This document shows positions 47,301 through 52,938 of a DNA stretch of 64,000 nucleotides, one piece after another. Below the pieces are notes generated by a model. That model was given only the letters and a program-made list of their open reading frames with translations. It had not been told where the DNA came from and made no database searches. Within the stretch, counting starts at the first letter, position 1. Each line of letters begins with the position of its first letter. Position numbers and translations under genes: made by a program. Source of the stretch: Macrocystis pyrifera (Eukaryota; Sar; Phaeophyceae; Laminariales; Laminariaceae); contig JASSKH010000031.1 of NCBI GenBank assembly GCA_031763025.1, forward strand, positions 6,894,652 to 6,958,651, given 5' to 3'.

Positions 47301-50300
47301 TACGAGGTGCGACGAGATTTTGACGGTTGAGATGGATCTGGACTGTCCCAGCAATACCCACCGCTTCTGCTACATCCTCGACGTTTTTTTGTTCGTATGC
47401 TTGTACCAGGTATGCGCGAAGTACTCGAACTACGTATCATATCACTCGCGACGGCGGAAACTTATTTTGTGCGCGGTTTGCAAATAAAGCGTCTCGAACT
47501 TGTTTTTTTTCCGAAGTCACAGCTGAGCTTTTTCTATTTTTTGTTTGTTTTTTTGTTTGTACCGTGCGTGCTGACTATCCGCCAAACCCCGAAACGTTGC
47601 GTGATGATTGAAATCCAGATCTACGGTAGATGTGTGACCTCTACTGTAGTAGGATCGGAGAAAGGTATTCAATGGTTGATGCCCGGGTCGAGATTTGTGT
47701 GACGGTTGGGATCGGGACTGTTCCAGAAAACGTTGTATCCTACCTGGTATGTTACTATAATGATGGATGCTCGGATGGAGATTTTGTGGCGATCGGGCTC
47801 TGGAATAGTCCGATAAAATCCCGGGCCGCGCGCGGGTCCGGCCAAACTCTCACGGGTCAGGTCGAGTCGGCTCGGATAAGGGTGACCCGACCCGACCCGT
47901 GACCCGACCCGTGAGAGTTTCGAAACCTCTTGACCTGACCCGACCCGACCCGACCCGGCTCGACCCGACCCGGCTCGACCCGACCCGACGCGACCCGACG
48001 CGACCCGACCCGACCCGTGGTATTAAAAAATTCTCCCTGACCAGACCCGCGGGTCGGGCCATCATCCGTGAAGAGCCCTGGAGAATGTTGTCTGTGATGC
48101 TTGTGGAGTTGTTGCCTCGGGGATCTGGAACGTCTCCGACAGATCATCGAAAGATAGATCATGATCTGTCTGATCTGTCTACAGATAGATGATCTAGATG
48201 ATCTAGTTCCTCACCTTCCGTTGTGAGAGGATGTATGTGCAGGATCTGCCTTATAGTGAAGATAGATCACACCCAGGAAACAGGCGCTGGATCGGGCGGA
48301 GTTATGCGGGCCCAACCCGACGACGCGAGCTACTGCCGCGAATCAAACGAGATCGGGCGTGTAATCCGGCTTGAAATGGCTTGATCATAGCGCGGGAACG
48401 AGCTGTGGACGGTACTACGGCATCTGTGCGAGATGTTGAAAGTTATACATGTACCTGAACATTAGGACTACTTTCATTGAATCTTAGTGTACTATTAATA
48501 AATGTTTTTATGTTTGGGGACATAGCAGGAATGACTGTGACAGATTCGGACGGGAGTTTTTTTTTGTATCGGATGGGTTTATATTTTATTTTTTCGTCTT
48601 CGTGTGTGTTTTCGGCCCCCACTCTGCCCGTCTGCCTGCTTGCCTGCCTGTGGCCTCTTTCTCAATCTTGGGGGGGGAAATAACCGCCTTCCCCATCTGC
48701 GCAAAACCCGACGCATGAACGACGCGTGTGCCATCATTCTTTGACAGTACCGGGCCCCGGCAGGGGGTCGAGTACCGAGTGGTCGACAGATGCGAGTACA
48801 ACAACATGGTTGACACGGAGGAGTGTCAGAAGGTCGACATTAACACAGTCAGGTACGAGTTTTTGCTTATGTGTTTAGCTTCCGCATTTTTGGCAAGAGC
48901 GCCAAACGAGACTAGGGTCCTGCTGGACAGGCGTGGAGGGCGGCGTGTACTGTAGGGCTCCTTCGGAAGTCCGGTCGAAGGAACGTCGGTTCGGGCTTTC
49001 AAGGGTAACCGCGCAGCCACGTACTGGCACGAGACTCCGGATTTGGAGAGGCTCAAAAAAGTTTTGGGTGCTGTATATCCTTCGTAGCACGCGTCTCTCT
49101 CTGTGTGTGTTCCAACCCCCCGTACCGTGTGTAGATGTGTGTGTGTAGCGCGGGCCGTTATTGCCAACCCGCTTTCGCTCCTTGCCGCTTCCCTCGCCTT
49201 CTCCAGCCCCCCCCCCCCCCCCCTGCTACCCCCCCCCATGTATGGGTTGGGTTGGCGTCGGTTGGCAACGACACTGTAAAACATGCCCGTGAGCTACGTA
49301 GACATCCAGGGTACCGTTTTTTTTTTTTTTTTTTTTTTTTTTTGGCGGTCGCCCACAGCTGGTCGTCTAGTTAGATCATTTGTGCGAAGTAAAGAACCTT
49401 TACTCTGCACAAGGGAATTGATCGTATCACGTAGTGTTCAAGGTACGGCACCCAAGAGGCAGTTACATAGTACTCCCATTGCTGTCTCTGGAAGTGGCCA
49501 CACCGGAAATTAAACTAACTCATTGAAGCTGTCATCCATATGCAAGTCCGCCTCACAAGCGGTTCTTAGTAGGATGCAGCTCACCCTTCATGCGACTCGC
49601 CGGACACCTCACGGCGCTTCGCGCTTGGTGCAAGCAATGTCTGCCTGGTCGGTGAAAACCCGACATGCTCCGTCCCGGCATTGTAGGGATGCGAGGGTCT
49701 ATGGTCATACGACTACGGCCATGCATGAGATCGAGTACATCTCTCCTGTCGAGCACCCTCCCCCCCCCCCCCCCCCCCCATGAGCTCCCCCGCCTATGAG
49801 CTCCCCCCCAACACCAGGAAACACGGCAGTTAGTTCGACGCTGTCATCCATTTGCAAGAGTGTCCGCCTCACACGCGGTTCTTTGCATAACGGTGGAGCT
49901 CACCCTTCATGCGACTCGCCAAGCACCTTCACGGTTTGCTTCGCGCCGCTTGGTGCAAGCAATGTCTGCCTGGTCGGTAAAAACCCGACGTGGTCCGTCC
50001 CGGCATTGCAGGGATGCGAGGGTCTATGGTCACACGAGTACGGTCATATAGAACGTGACTGCGCCTCTTTCCTACCCCCGCCCTCCCCCTCCCACCAGTT
50101 AGCCCGGCGTGCTCCGTACCGGCATTGCTGGGATGCGAGGGTTTATGGCCATACGACTACGGCCCTACAGTACATGACATCAATACACCAGCTACCAACG
50201 CCTCCACCCCGCCTTTCTGTCCACCGTACCGCTTTCCTCCCCCTCCACCCCGTGCCACGCCTCCTCCCTGCCAAACCCCCTCCTGTCCACCGTACCGCTT

Positions 50301-52145
50301 TCCTCCCCTTCCACCCCGTGCCACGCCTCCTCCCTGCCAAACTCCCTCCTCGCAATGTCACCCCCGTCACCTGCCCCCCCCCTCTGCCCCCCCCCCCCCT
50401 TTGCTGGTGGAAACCCGGCGTGCTCCGTCCCGGCATTGAAGGCATGCGAGGGTCTGTGGTCATGCGACTACGACCATGCATGATATTGAGTACCCCCCCC
50501 CCCCCCTCGTCTTTGCTGAGGCCCCAACCCTTTGCCACCCTTGCAACTACCCCCACCCCCGTTGCCGAGCGCCTTCCCCATAATATATTGACGAACCTTA
50601 GTGAACGAATGTTGGAGGTGTCTCTATTAGGAGGCAGGAACGGTGCTCCGTCTCGAAGGGGGTGCGTGGTCCATGGTCGAGTGACTAAGCTCTCCCGGCC
50701 CCTCTCCACAAAAAGCTGTGCTATGTAAATATAGGTTGGGTTGGCGTCGATTGGTGACGGCGCTGAAAAAAAACACGCCTTGTACTGCGCGAGCTAGAAC
50801 ACAACAACGGTACCGGTTTGGTTTGGGCGGGTCACCACGGCTGCCGGTCGAGTTAGATCGTTTGTGCGGGGTGAAGAGCCTTTACTCCGCACAGCGGGGA
50901 TGATCGTGTCACTTAGTGTACGTGTGTTAGGGCCCCCACGAGGCAGATATCATAGGAAACCCATTGTCGTCTCTGGAAGTGGCCACACCAGAAAACCAAA
51001 CCATTTCGTTATAAGCCGTTCTCCGTGTGCAAGCCCGCCTCACAGGCGGTGCTTCGCAGGATGCAGCCCACCCTTCATGCGACTCGCCCGACACCTCACG
51101 GCGCTTGCTTCGCAAAGCTTGGTGCAAGCAATCAACACTGTCTGCCTGGTCGGTCAAACCCCGACGTGCTCCGTCCCGGCATTGTGGGGGTTCGAGGGTC
51201 GGTGATCATACGGCTACGGCCATGCATGACACCGGTATATTACATGAGAACACTCCACACCCATGATACCTAATATGTGGAACAACGTTATGATCGCCCA
51301 ACTGCTGGAAGTGTGTCTCCACTAGGAGTATGATCGGTGCTCCCTCTCTAAAGGGATGCGTGGTCAACGGTCTTTTGACTAGGGAAAGCGACAATTTTTG
51401 CCCCCCCCCCCTCTCCCCCACCTGGTCGGTGAAGACCCGGCGTGTTCCGTCCCGACATTGTAGGGATGCTAGGGAATATGGTCATACGACTACGGCCATG
51501 CGTGGTGATGAGTACACCCCCCCCCCCCCTCTCCCCCACCCTCTCATTGCCGACCCTCCCCCAACCCTTGGAACCCCCCCACCCCCCCGCCTGGACGCGT
51601 TCTCGAACGCCCCCCGCCCTGCCCCCTTCCCATCTCGATATGTCTTGATGGACAGAACGGCCCACTTCACCAACTGCCGAAAACCGTGGGATTGTGCTTA
51701 TCCACATCCGAAGCAGCCTCTCTGCTCTAGGCTGTTTGAGCGCTGGTTTGAGGTCCGGACTAAGGTGAGCATGCATTTTGTTGGGCTTGTTGTTGGGGAG
51801 GGAGGGGGTGGTTGGTTGGTTGGTTGGTTGTTTGGTTGTTTGGTTGATGAATGTGCCTGTATATATCCGAGTTGAAAAGTTACTGGTCCCATGCCTGCGT
51901 ACGTGCGGGATGTTTCGGGAATGCCCGGGAGGCCGATGATGTCCGCAGAGAAGTTTGGGAGATACAAGATAGAAGTGGAAGAAATATTAGAAAAGAAGGG
52001 AAAGGCTAGCGCTAAGAAACAAAGATGCATCGGAGAAACACTCAAAAGGGATGTACGGGGGGTGGGAACCGAAGGTTGCATTCGCACGACCCAACGGGCT
52101 TCGCACGACCCAACGGGCTTCGCAAAAACGCTGACATTGCTGTGA
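15931..52145 (+). CDS. Type II membrane GT8 glycosyltransferase gene, ten exons
   Basis: Exons: 15931-16116, 22316-22415, 23388-23490, 27826-27874, 30492-30608, 41601-41756, 47199-47306, 48764-48852, 51656-51764 and 51951-52145. Every junction keeps phase, the exons total 1,212 bp, and the product is about 403 residues, usual for the family. Residues 1-21 are basic, 22-40 form a membrane anchor, and the catalytic part faces the lumen. Family marks are GAVVLAASI, the metal-binding DTD at about 181-183, QGGF at about 219-222, GGWGGS with FWGG and QGLLPYYYE, and HFTNCRKPW at about 306-314. GT8 enzymes move a sugar from a nucleotide sugar and retain the anomeric configuration; donor and acceptor are unknown here. 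About 97% of the span is intron, full of repeats. Exons 3-9 are the safest; exons 1 and 10 are less sure. Confidence 0.85.
18370..19010 (+). repeat. Degenerate tandem array, unit about 217 bp
   Basis: About 2.7 units. The word CGATT(G/A)C(G/A)G(C/A)AGCT recurs at 18429, 18646 and 18862. Linked features also repeat: CAGCAGC-rich segments, AAGCG and a TTGTCTTG or TTGTGTGG stretch. The copies have diverged strongly. Confidence 0.7.
19553..19660 (+). mobile_element. TTACGG MITE, A form
   Basis: Forward copy with CATAGTAAATAGGACC at the left and GGTCCTATTTAATATG at the right. The end next to 19553 reads GTACGGGGAACC. Confidence 0.75.
20712..20873 (+). repeat. Tandem array, unit 62 bp
   Basis: GTCGTTACGTG recurs at 20712, 20774 and 20836, each followed by GAAACAGGGC and a T-rich segment. 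The third unit is incomplete. Confidence 0.85.
21278..21385 (-). mobile_element. TTACGG MITE, B form
   Basis: An intact copy with near-perfect ends (TTACGGGGGTCCATAGTTAA and its mirror) and TA flanks. Confidence 0.88.
21664..21760 (-). mobile_element. TTACGG MITE, degenerate
   Basis: Only GTAGTTAATCGGGACC and the AAAACCTATATATTCC centre are recognisable. The right end has decayed. Confidence 0.5.
21938..22050 (+). mobile_element. TTACGG MITE, A form
   Basis: The ends are TTGCGGGGGAACACAGTAAA and GGTCCCCCGTGGTA, and the centre is forward. It directly abuts the (CAG)n run at 22052. Confidence 0.75.
22316..22415 (+). CDS. GT8 exon 2: first strand of the fold
   Basis: 33 codons plus one base. 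It follows CTGCAG and ends ATCG before GTGGGT. The protein reads KVVAFAITLTKEG, then HMDGAVVLAASI, the family's first beta strand and the helix that contacts the nucleotide sugar. The split GAC codon joins correctly to exon 3. An acceptor 14 bp further on (CTGCGGAG) is a less likely alternative. Confidence 0.85.
22416..23387 (+). other. GT8 intron 2 (0.97 kb)
   Basis: It contains (TGC)n and (TGA)n at about 22652-22690, a poly-C run at about 22807-22828, and a minus-strand copy of repeat R2 at 23039-23255. Confidence 0.65.
23039..23255 (-). repeat. Repeat R2, partial
   Basis: R2 is a family of about 550 bp. Its plus-sense hallmarks are CATGGCCGTAGTCGTATGAC, CCCTCGCATCCCTACAATGC and CGAAGCGCCGTGAGGTG. 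This copy is inverted and lacks the distal half. Confidence 0.75.
23388..23490 (+). CDS. GT8 exon 3
   Basis: It begins after a strong acceptor (CCCCTCTCCTAG) and ends with AG before GTGGGT. With the base from exon 2 it reads DQACARSEFLCDLVAFV, then HDDVGLPSENVLRRLGF. This matches the family's D-x-V-A-x-V segment and the following helix that ends L-x-x-L-G-(F/Y/W). The two trailing bases plus G from exon 4 make the arginine. Confidence 0.88.
23528..23870 (+). repeat. Repeat R2, two adjoining partial copies
   Basis: The first half-unit (23528-23650) and a more diverged one (23690-23870) both show GCCGTAGTCG and the CATGCCGGG-like core. A G-run separates them. Confidence 0.7.
24240..24350 (+). 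mobile_element. TTACGG MITE, A form
   Basis: A well-kept forward copy, TA then TTACGGGGGACCATAGTAAA, ending CCCCCCCGTAATA. Confidence 0.85.
24632..24740 (-). mobile_element. TTACGG MITE, A form
   Basis: A well-kept reverse copy with both ends and TA flanks. It lies only 280 bp from the previous copy and is oppositely oriented. Confidence 0.85.
24955..25260 (-). repeat. Left arm of the mirrored 42-bp array
   Basis: Degenerate 42-bp tandem units. On the minus strand they stay open and encode 14-residue repeats such as TIPINRQSLKSI, AIPINRQPVKSFAS and TSPIHVDNPISIVQ. The arm points leftward, opposite to the array at 25515. Confidence 0.75.
25515..26055 (+). repeat. Right arm of the mirrored 42-bp array
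   Basis: About 12 units of 42 bp (AATCAATTG-type words at 25629, 25671, 25713, 25877, 25919, 25961). On the plus strand part of it reads 14-residue repeats such as ISINGQSPRSIVLT. It is the inverted partner of 24955-25260 around a spacer of about 250 bp. Confidence 0.8.
27826..27874 (+). CDS. GT8 exon 4 (49-bp micro-exon)
   Basis: One base plus 16 codons between TTTTCGCGCGCAG and GTGAGG. The base completes the arginine split from exon 3, and the peptide is VLRPGLPLGLADIEDE. It restores phase 0 exactly for exon 5 and supplies the short strand and loop that the family has between the L-G-F helix and the CCG motif. The call rests on phase and position more than on sequence similarity. Confidence 0.75.
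29060..29168 (-). mobile_element. TTACGG MITE, B form
   Basis: A reverse copy with TCCATAGTTGACAGGACC at the left. The right end has CCCCCGCAGTA instead of CCCCCGTAATA. Confidence 0.82.
29504..29685 (+). repeat. Tandem duplication, unit 90 bp
   Basis: GAGACTGTTATA(C/A)ATCAAG starts at 29504 and 29594. Both units include CTCAGCTGGTCCAACTCACA and CCGGCCAGCCGGCA. They are almost identical, so the duplication is recent. Confidence 0.9.
29919..30026 (+). mobile_element. TTACGG MITE, B form
   Basis: An intact forward copy inserted at the edge of a (GTA)n run, with TA on both sides. Confidence 0.88.
30492..30608 (+). CDS. GT8 exon 5: CCG segment and DxD motif
   Basis: 39 codons after a very strong acceptor (TTTTCTTTTCTTGCAG), ending CTG before GTGGGT. 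The protein reads RQRVKKGGCCGPAELMKFFA, then YTLTEYHRVVHLDTDVL. The glycine-cysteine-cysteine-glycine segment before a helix, and the HLDTD metal-binding site, are diagnostic of glycogenin-like GT8 enzymes. Both ends are in phase 0. Confidence 0.93.
30925..31030 (+). mobile_element. TTACGG MITE, B form
   Basis: Forward copy. The left end reads AATACGGGGGTCCATAG and the right GGACCCCCGTATGA. Confidence 0.82.
31141..31262. repeat. Inverted repeat, 24-bp arms
   Basis: TTTAGTTTGGTTGGCTTTGG at the left is mirrored by CCAAAGCCAACCAAACTAAA at the right, with about 75 bp between. Further partial copies follow to 31325. Copy 2 of the element keeps only the right arm (about 35258-35281). Confidence 0.8.
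31760..31950 (-). CDS. Antisense exon-like segment, CxxC...HxxC zinc site (copy 1)
   Basis: The minus frame after a possible acceptor (TTACTTCGACCAG) reads GGKCYNCRLTDSTIKDGDI, then IIKRKKTPFHFAC, then SRASRNSEAVRQADC. C-x2-C followed after about 22 residues by H-x2-C resembles PARP-type or LIM-like zinc sites. The frame continues open to 31141, so the 3' limit is arbitrary. The segment is conserved in copy 2 with few changes. No function is assigned. It may be a captured gene piece. Confidence 0.4.
32090..34230. repeat. CAG-rich complex minisatellite (copy 1)
   Basis: Repeated blocks of a few hundred bp. Each has a (CAG)n run, a GCAACGATATGAAAA segment, TATGTACCCTGGTATGCCGC, a GAAATATGTACACACACAAG segment and CATTTGGGTACAAAAACGAC. 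Alanine, glutamine, serine, leucine or cysteine runs appear in all frames. It lies where an antisense intron between the two zinc-site segments would be. Confidence 0.8.
34573..34740 (-). CDS. Antisense exon-like segment, CxxC (copy 1)
   Basis: The minus frame reads ELRAWWQNVAFATCEDLMC, then GGGIILYWATNCEFCARPI, then KEGTVSYSLETADSG. It ends at a good donor (GACAGTG then GTGAGT). CEFC begins another zinc-site pattern, and C-x2-C, I, G resembles the start of PARP-type fingers. The 5' limit is unknown: the frame is open upstream to 35140 but is low-complexity there. With 31760-31950 it would make a two-finger product after removal of about 2.6 kb. Confidence 0.4.
35720..35908 (-). CDS. Antisense exon-like segment, CxxC...HxxC (copy 2)
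   Basis: The counterpart of 31760-31950. The cysteines and histidine are kept. The start reads VRGKCYNCRL instead of IGGKCYNCRL because of changes around the acceptor. Confidence 0.35.
36060..37440. repeat. CAG-rich complex minisatellite (copy 2)
   Basis: The same block types as 32090-34230 in a shorter array. One block (around 37250-37400) has duplicated GCACAGGAGCAGCAGGTGCA words. Confidence 0.8.
37806..37960 (-). pseudogene. Antisense exon-like segment, CxxC (copy 2)
   Basis: It keeps CEFCARPIKEGTVSYSLE and the GTGAGT donor. Small indels upstream (before ATDCEFC) break the reading seen in copy 1. Confidence 0.35.
38547..38655 (+). mobile_element. TTACGG MITE, B form (array member 1)
   Basis: First of a close row of copies between 38.5 and 39.7 kb. 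The left end is CTACAGGGGTCCATAG and the right end is intact. Confidence 0.82.
38688..38797 (+). mobile_element. TTACGG MITE, B form (array member 2)
   Basis: It lies 32 bp from the previous copy in the same orientation. The spacer is GACTTTAA-like and recurs between the other members. Confidence 0.83.
38870..38974 (-). mobile_element. TTACGG MITE (array member 3)
   Basis: The opposite orientation within the row. The left end is B-like and the right end A-like (CTATGGTCCCCCGTAA), so it looks like a hybrid. Confidence 0.8.
39066..39174 (+). mobile_element. TTACGG MITE, B form (array member 4)
   Basis: An intact copy with TA flanks, 26 bp before the SINE-interrupted copy. Confidence 0.86.
39200..39663 (+). 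mobile_element. TTACGG MITE, A form, split by a SINE
   Basis: The left part (39200-39218) is TATTACGGGGGACCATAG. The right part resumes after a poly-A run with TGAATGGGACGAAATTTCC and ends GGTCCTCCGTAATA. ATAG occurs on both sides of the inserted SINE, a plausible short target duplication. Confidence 0.82.
39219..39565 (+). mobile_element. tRNA-derived SINE, copy 1
   Basis: The head resembles a tRNA: an A-box-like TGGCTTGGTAGG (39224-39235), an Asp-type GTC anticodon loop (CTGTCAA) and a B box GGTTCAAGTCC (39269-39279). A non-tRNA body of about 230 bp follows and then a long A run. A second copy lies at 60184. The acceptor stem does not pair, so it is not a working tRNA. RNA polymerase III would transcribe it, with movement by a LINE supplied in trans. 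No LINE was seen in the window. Confidence 0.85.
39744..39860 (+). repeat. Tandem array, unit about 51 bp
   Basis: About 2.3 units of CACAGGTGCACCCCTATCAT followed by GGTAG(A/G)GTAGAGTAGATAGC. Confidence 0.85.
40233..40757. mobile_element. Inverted-repeat element enclosing a GT8 exon copy
   Basis: Imperfect inverted ends of about 65-75 bp: GCTCCCTGAACGGACTCTGG at the left and CCAGGGTCCGTTCAGGGAGG at the right, continuing into CTGCAGGCT and AGCCTGCA. Inside is a short direct repeat of about 17 bp (AATAATCTCGAACCTCA type) on both sides of the exon copy. No transposase was seen. It may be a TIR element that captured an exon, or an inverted duplication. Confidence 0.65.
40501..40573 (+). pseudogene. 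Second copy of GT8 exon 6 (exon 6a)
   Basis: It follows a strong acceptor (TTCTTCTTCGTGTTCAG) in the same phase as the real exon 6. It reads MLDPLDPMLDSDIYLFHTEN against VLEPLDPILDSNMSLLYTED at 41601. After the LPxQ-like point the copy has no QGGF part. The only nearby donor (GTATAT after 40573) leaves phase 1, which would shift the frame into exons 6 or 7. Reading on meets a stop at 40609. It therefore looks unable to replace exon 6, though its protein-level similarity suggests it was once under selection. Confidence 0.75.
40815..40929 (-). mobile_element. TTACGG MITE, hybrid ends
   Basis: A reverse copy with a B-type left end and an A-type right end, and a small insertion (ATTAATAGC) in the centre. 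Confidence 0.82.
40999..41108 (-). mobile_element. TTACGG MITE, B form
   Basis: An intact reverse copy, with TA directly before TTACGGGGG and directly after CCCCCGTAA. Confidence 0.88.
41601..41756 (+). CDS. GT8 exon 6: post-DxD loop and QGGF motif
   Basis: 52 codons, phase 0 at both ends, between TTTTTTGCAAG and GTGACG. Directly after HLDTDVL it gives VLEPLDPILDSNMSLLYTED, then SDRSPTLPVQGGFMVIRP and DLKVFNDLVQ. The LEPLD and (Q/N)GGF-x-V-x-(R/K)-P segments are standard for the family; the GGF loop shapes the sugar-donor pocket. A diverged copy lies 1.1 kb upstream. Confidence 0.93.
41776..43130 (+). repeat. Repeat R2, full copy interrupted by a MITE
   Basis: Left part 41776-42215 and right part 42967-43130. 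It runs from a G-rich start with GTGTACTCGATAG to CGACGCCAACCCAACCCATA. Without the 748-bp insert its length is about 600 bp, close to the uninterrupted copy at 49205-49775. Confidence 0.82.
42216..42963 (+). mobile_element. Harbinger-like MITE, copy 2 (complete)
   Basis: 748 bp with inverted ends GGCCGTTTCCTATTCGGTTC and GAACCGCATAGGAAACAGCC, flanked by TAA on both sides. The paralogous R2 copy at about 49350-49385 shows the uninterrupted site (CTAGTTAGATCATTTG on its strand), which confirms both boundaries and the TAA duplication. A 3-bp TAA target and GGC-starting ends are typical of PIF/Harbinger elements. No transposase is encoded. Confidence 0.88.
43131..43450 (+). repeat. Repeat R2, partial, head-to-tail after the full copy
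   Basis: It begins again at the G-run and GTGTACTCACTATCGTGCAT and runs to GGTGTGGCCACTTGTACTGG, then stops. Confidence 0.78.
43448..43557 (-). mobile_element. TTACGG MITE inside repeat R2
   Basis: A reverse copy, TTACGGGGGAACATAGTTAA to CCCCCCGTAA, with TA flanks. It interrupts an R2 fragment that resumes at about 43558 with GCATCCCTATATAC. Confidence 0.83.
43558..44010 (+). repeat. Repeat R2 fragments
   Basis: Diverged pieces: 43558-43690 (GGTGAGCTGCATCCT and GCGGTCTTGCATCTGGATGA) and 43921-44010 (CCGTAGTCGTATGGCC and CCCTCGCATCC). Confidence 0.6.
44346..44454 (-). mobile_element. TTACGG MITE, A form
   Basis: A reverse copy with TTGCGGGGGACCATAATAAA at the left and GGTTCCCCGCAGTA at the right. 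Confidence 0.78.
47199..47306 (+). CDS. GT8 exon 7: GGWGG and QGLLPYYY
   Basis: 36 codons, phase 0 at both ends, after CGCCTCCGCAG and before GTGCGA. It reads IVKTTPHTPAGGWGGSKVG, then LFWGGITVQGLLPYYYE. The join FNDLVQ to IVKTTPH is smooth. G-G-W-x-x-S-x-x-G-x-F-x-G-G and Q-G-L-L-P-Y-Y are strongly conserved in this GT8 branch. Confidence 0.92.
47307..48763 (+). other. GT8 intron 7 (1.5 kb)
   Basis: It contains the CCCGA pentamer array at 47840-48060 and AGATC-rich sequence at 48140-48260. A short exon-like frame at 47332-47403 (MDLDCPSNTHRFCYILD) precedes a GTATGC but is not needed by phase or by the family. Confidence 0.55.
47840..48060 (+). repeat. CCCGA pentamer array, left member
   Basis: About 25-30 imperfect (GACCC)n units. 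The flanks carry CACGGGTCAGGTCGAGTC and AAATTCTCCCTGACCAGACC. The array at 54085 has similar flanks in inverted orientation. Confidence 0.85.
48764..48852 (+). CDS. GT8 exon 8
   Basis: 29 codons plus AG, after CCCCGGCAG and before GTACGAG. It reads GVEYRVVDRCEYNNMVDTEE, then CQKVDINTV. D-R-C-x-Y-N-N-M is a conserved block of the family. The trailing AG and the first A of exon 9 form an arginine codon. Confidence 0.92.
49205..49775 (-). repeat. Repeat R2, full uninterrupted copy
   Basis: It runs from the C-run and TATGGGTTGGGTTGGCGTCG to GAGATCGAGTACATCTCTCC and a second C-run. It is the empty-site reference for the Harbinger-like MITE at 42216. Confidence 0.85.
49855..50070 (-). repeat. Repeat R2, partial
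   Basis: The middle part only, with CATGCGACTCGCCAAGCACC and GGCATTGCAGGGATGCGAGG. Confidence 0.72.
50095..50510 (-). repeat. Repeat R2, two short partial copies
   Basis: Pieces at 50102-50185 and 50408-50495 share CCGGCATTG...GGCATGCGAGGGT and CATACGACTACGGCC-like words. A duplicated C-rich stretch lies between them. Confidence 0.65.
50719..51245 (-). repeat. Repeat R2, near-full, diverged
   Basis: It starts GGTTGGGTTGGCGTCGATTG and ends GCTACGGCCATGCATGACAC. It keeps the TTAGATCGTTTGTGCG segment without the MITE insertion. Confidence 0.8.
51420..51530 (-). repeat. Repeat R2, short partial
   Basis: CCTGGTCGGTGAAGACCCGG to TACGGCCATGCGTGGTGATG, followed by a C-run. It lies 125 bp before GT8 exon 9. 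Confidence 0.7.
51656..51764 (+). CDS. GT8 exon 9: HFTxCxKPW motif
   Basis: One base plus 36 codons, after TTGATGGACAG and before GTGAGC. It reads TAHFTNCRKPWDCAYPHPK, then QPLCSRLFERWFEVRTK. H-F-T-x-C-x-K-P-W-x-C followed by C and a W-F-x-x-R helix is the C-terminal signature of this GT8 branch; the histidine helps bind metal and nucleotide. Confidence 0.93.
51765..51950 (+). other. GT8 intron 9 (186 bp)
   Basis: The shortest intron and the only one without an inserted element. It has a GGTTGGTTGGTTG run. Confidence 0.5.
51951..52145 (+). CDS. GT8 exon 10: probable C-terminal exon
   Basis: From the AAG after GTCCGCAGAG to a TGA at 52143-52145, phase 0. It reads KFGRYKIEVEEILEKKGKAS, then AKKQRCIGETLKRD, and ends FAKTLTLL. 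The family often ends with a helix and a C-x-G-x-Y-like segment after the W-F-x-x-R helix, and RCIGETLKRD could be a divergent form. The acceptor is weak. A second possibility is splicing at GTACGG after KRD, with more exons further on, for example around 54910-55070 (TYCNNTGGKYTEKF). Confidence 0.5.
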   Translation, partial: KFGRYKIEVEEILEKKGKASAKKQRCIGETLKRDVRGVGTEGCIRTTQRASHDPTGFAKTLTLL

Positions 52146-52366
52146 TTTCGTGTAGGTGACCTTCCGTAGTATCTACGGCTAACCCTGAAGGGCAAAGCCA
52201 CATCCACGCGAGAAGCATGCGAGGAACACTTCAGATAAACAACGCCTCGCCACGCGCTATATACCGCGAATCTCCGTCGAACCGGTCGTGACCTCCCTAG
52301 GCGGTGCGACATGCAACAGGTCCCAACAGTCCATCAACAAGTGCCGGGTATAACGGTACGACCTCC

Positions 52367-52473
52367 TATTACGGAGGTCCATAGTTATTAGGACCTATGG
52401 TATACATAAAAACGTACATATTTGTATATTTTTACTGACAATATTTGGTCCTATTTACTATGGTCCCCCGTAA
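52367..52473 (-). mobile_element. TTACGG MITE, hybrid ends
   Basis: A reverse copy with TTACGGAGGTCCATAGTTAT at the left and CTATGGTCCCCCGTAAA at the right. Confidence 0.82.
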
Positions 52474-52765
52474 ATTTTGGGATCATAGTTCATCGCCAAG
52501 GCTTAGTGTACGGGAATCCCGATACCAAATCTCTCAACCTCAACTCCGGTACATTGCGTGGACCTGCCAAAACTCAACGGCAATGGTCATGGCTTGGTGT
52601 GTTGTTCAGTTGAAATAGAAAAGGGCACATCGGCGGTGAAATTCGTGAACAAAAAAAAAATCGACGTCGGGACTCATCTACTCGTCTTTTTTGCACAATT
52701 GCGCGTGCGATACTTCGAGCGCGCGTGTAACGGATGATGTAGCAATATGTTTGGTCTTTAATCCC

Positions 52766-52938
52766 CCCTTCCCTCTCTTCCTCCCTCCATCCCTCCCTCC
52801 CTCCCTCCCTCTCTCCTCCCTCCCTCCCTCCCTCCCTCCCTCCCTCCCTCCCTCCCTCCCTCCCTCCCTCCCTCTTTCTCTCTATCCCCCCCCCTCCTTC
52901 CCTCCCTCCCTCCCTCCCTCCCTCCCTTCCTCTCTCCT
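52766..52938 (+). repeat. CCTC microsatellite
   Basis: A long run of CCCT/CCTC units broken by CTCTCC and a short C-run. Reading frames across it give serine, proline and leucine only. Confidence 0.95.

Larger units (their letters stand above)
48853..51655 (+). other. GT8 intron 8 (2.8 kb)
   Basis: Made mostly of minus-strand R2 copies and C-rich sequence (49205-51530). A CCACCCCGTGCCACGCCTCC duplication occurs at 50241-50340 (unit about 62 bp). No exon was seen inside. Confidence 0.65.

Noticed and set aside
47332-47403. An extra GT8 exon (MDLDCPSNTHRFCYILD)
   Set aside because: Exons 7 and 8 already join in phase and in family register without it, and no good acceptor precedes it.
52615-52660. 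An rRNA-like fragment (GGTGAAATTCGTGAAC)
   Set aside because: The resemblance to a small-subunit rRNA word is about 15 bases, with no flanking rRNA sequence.
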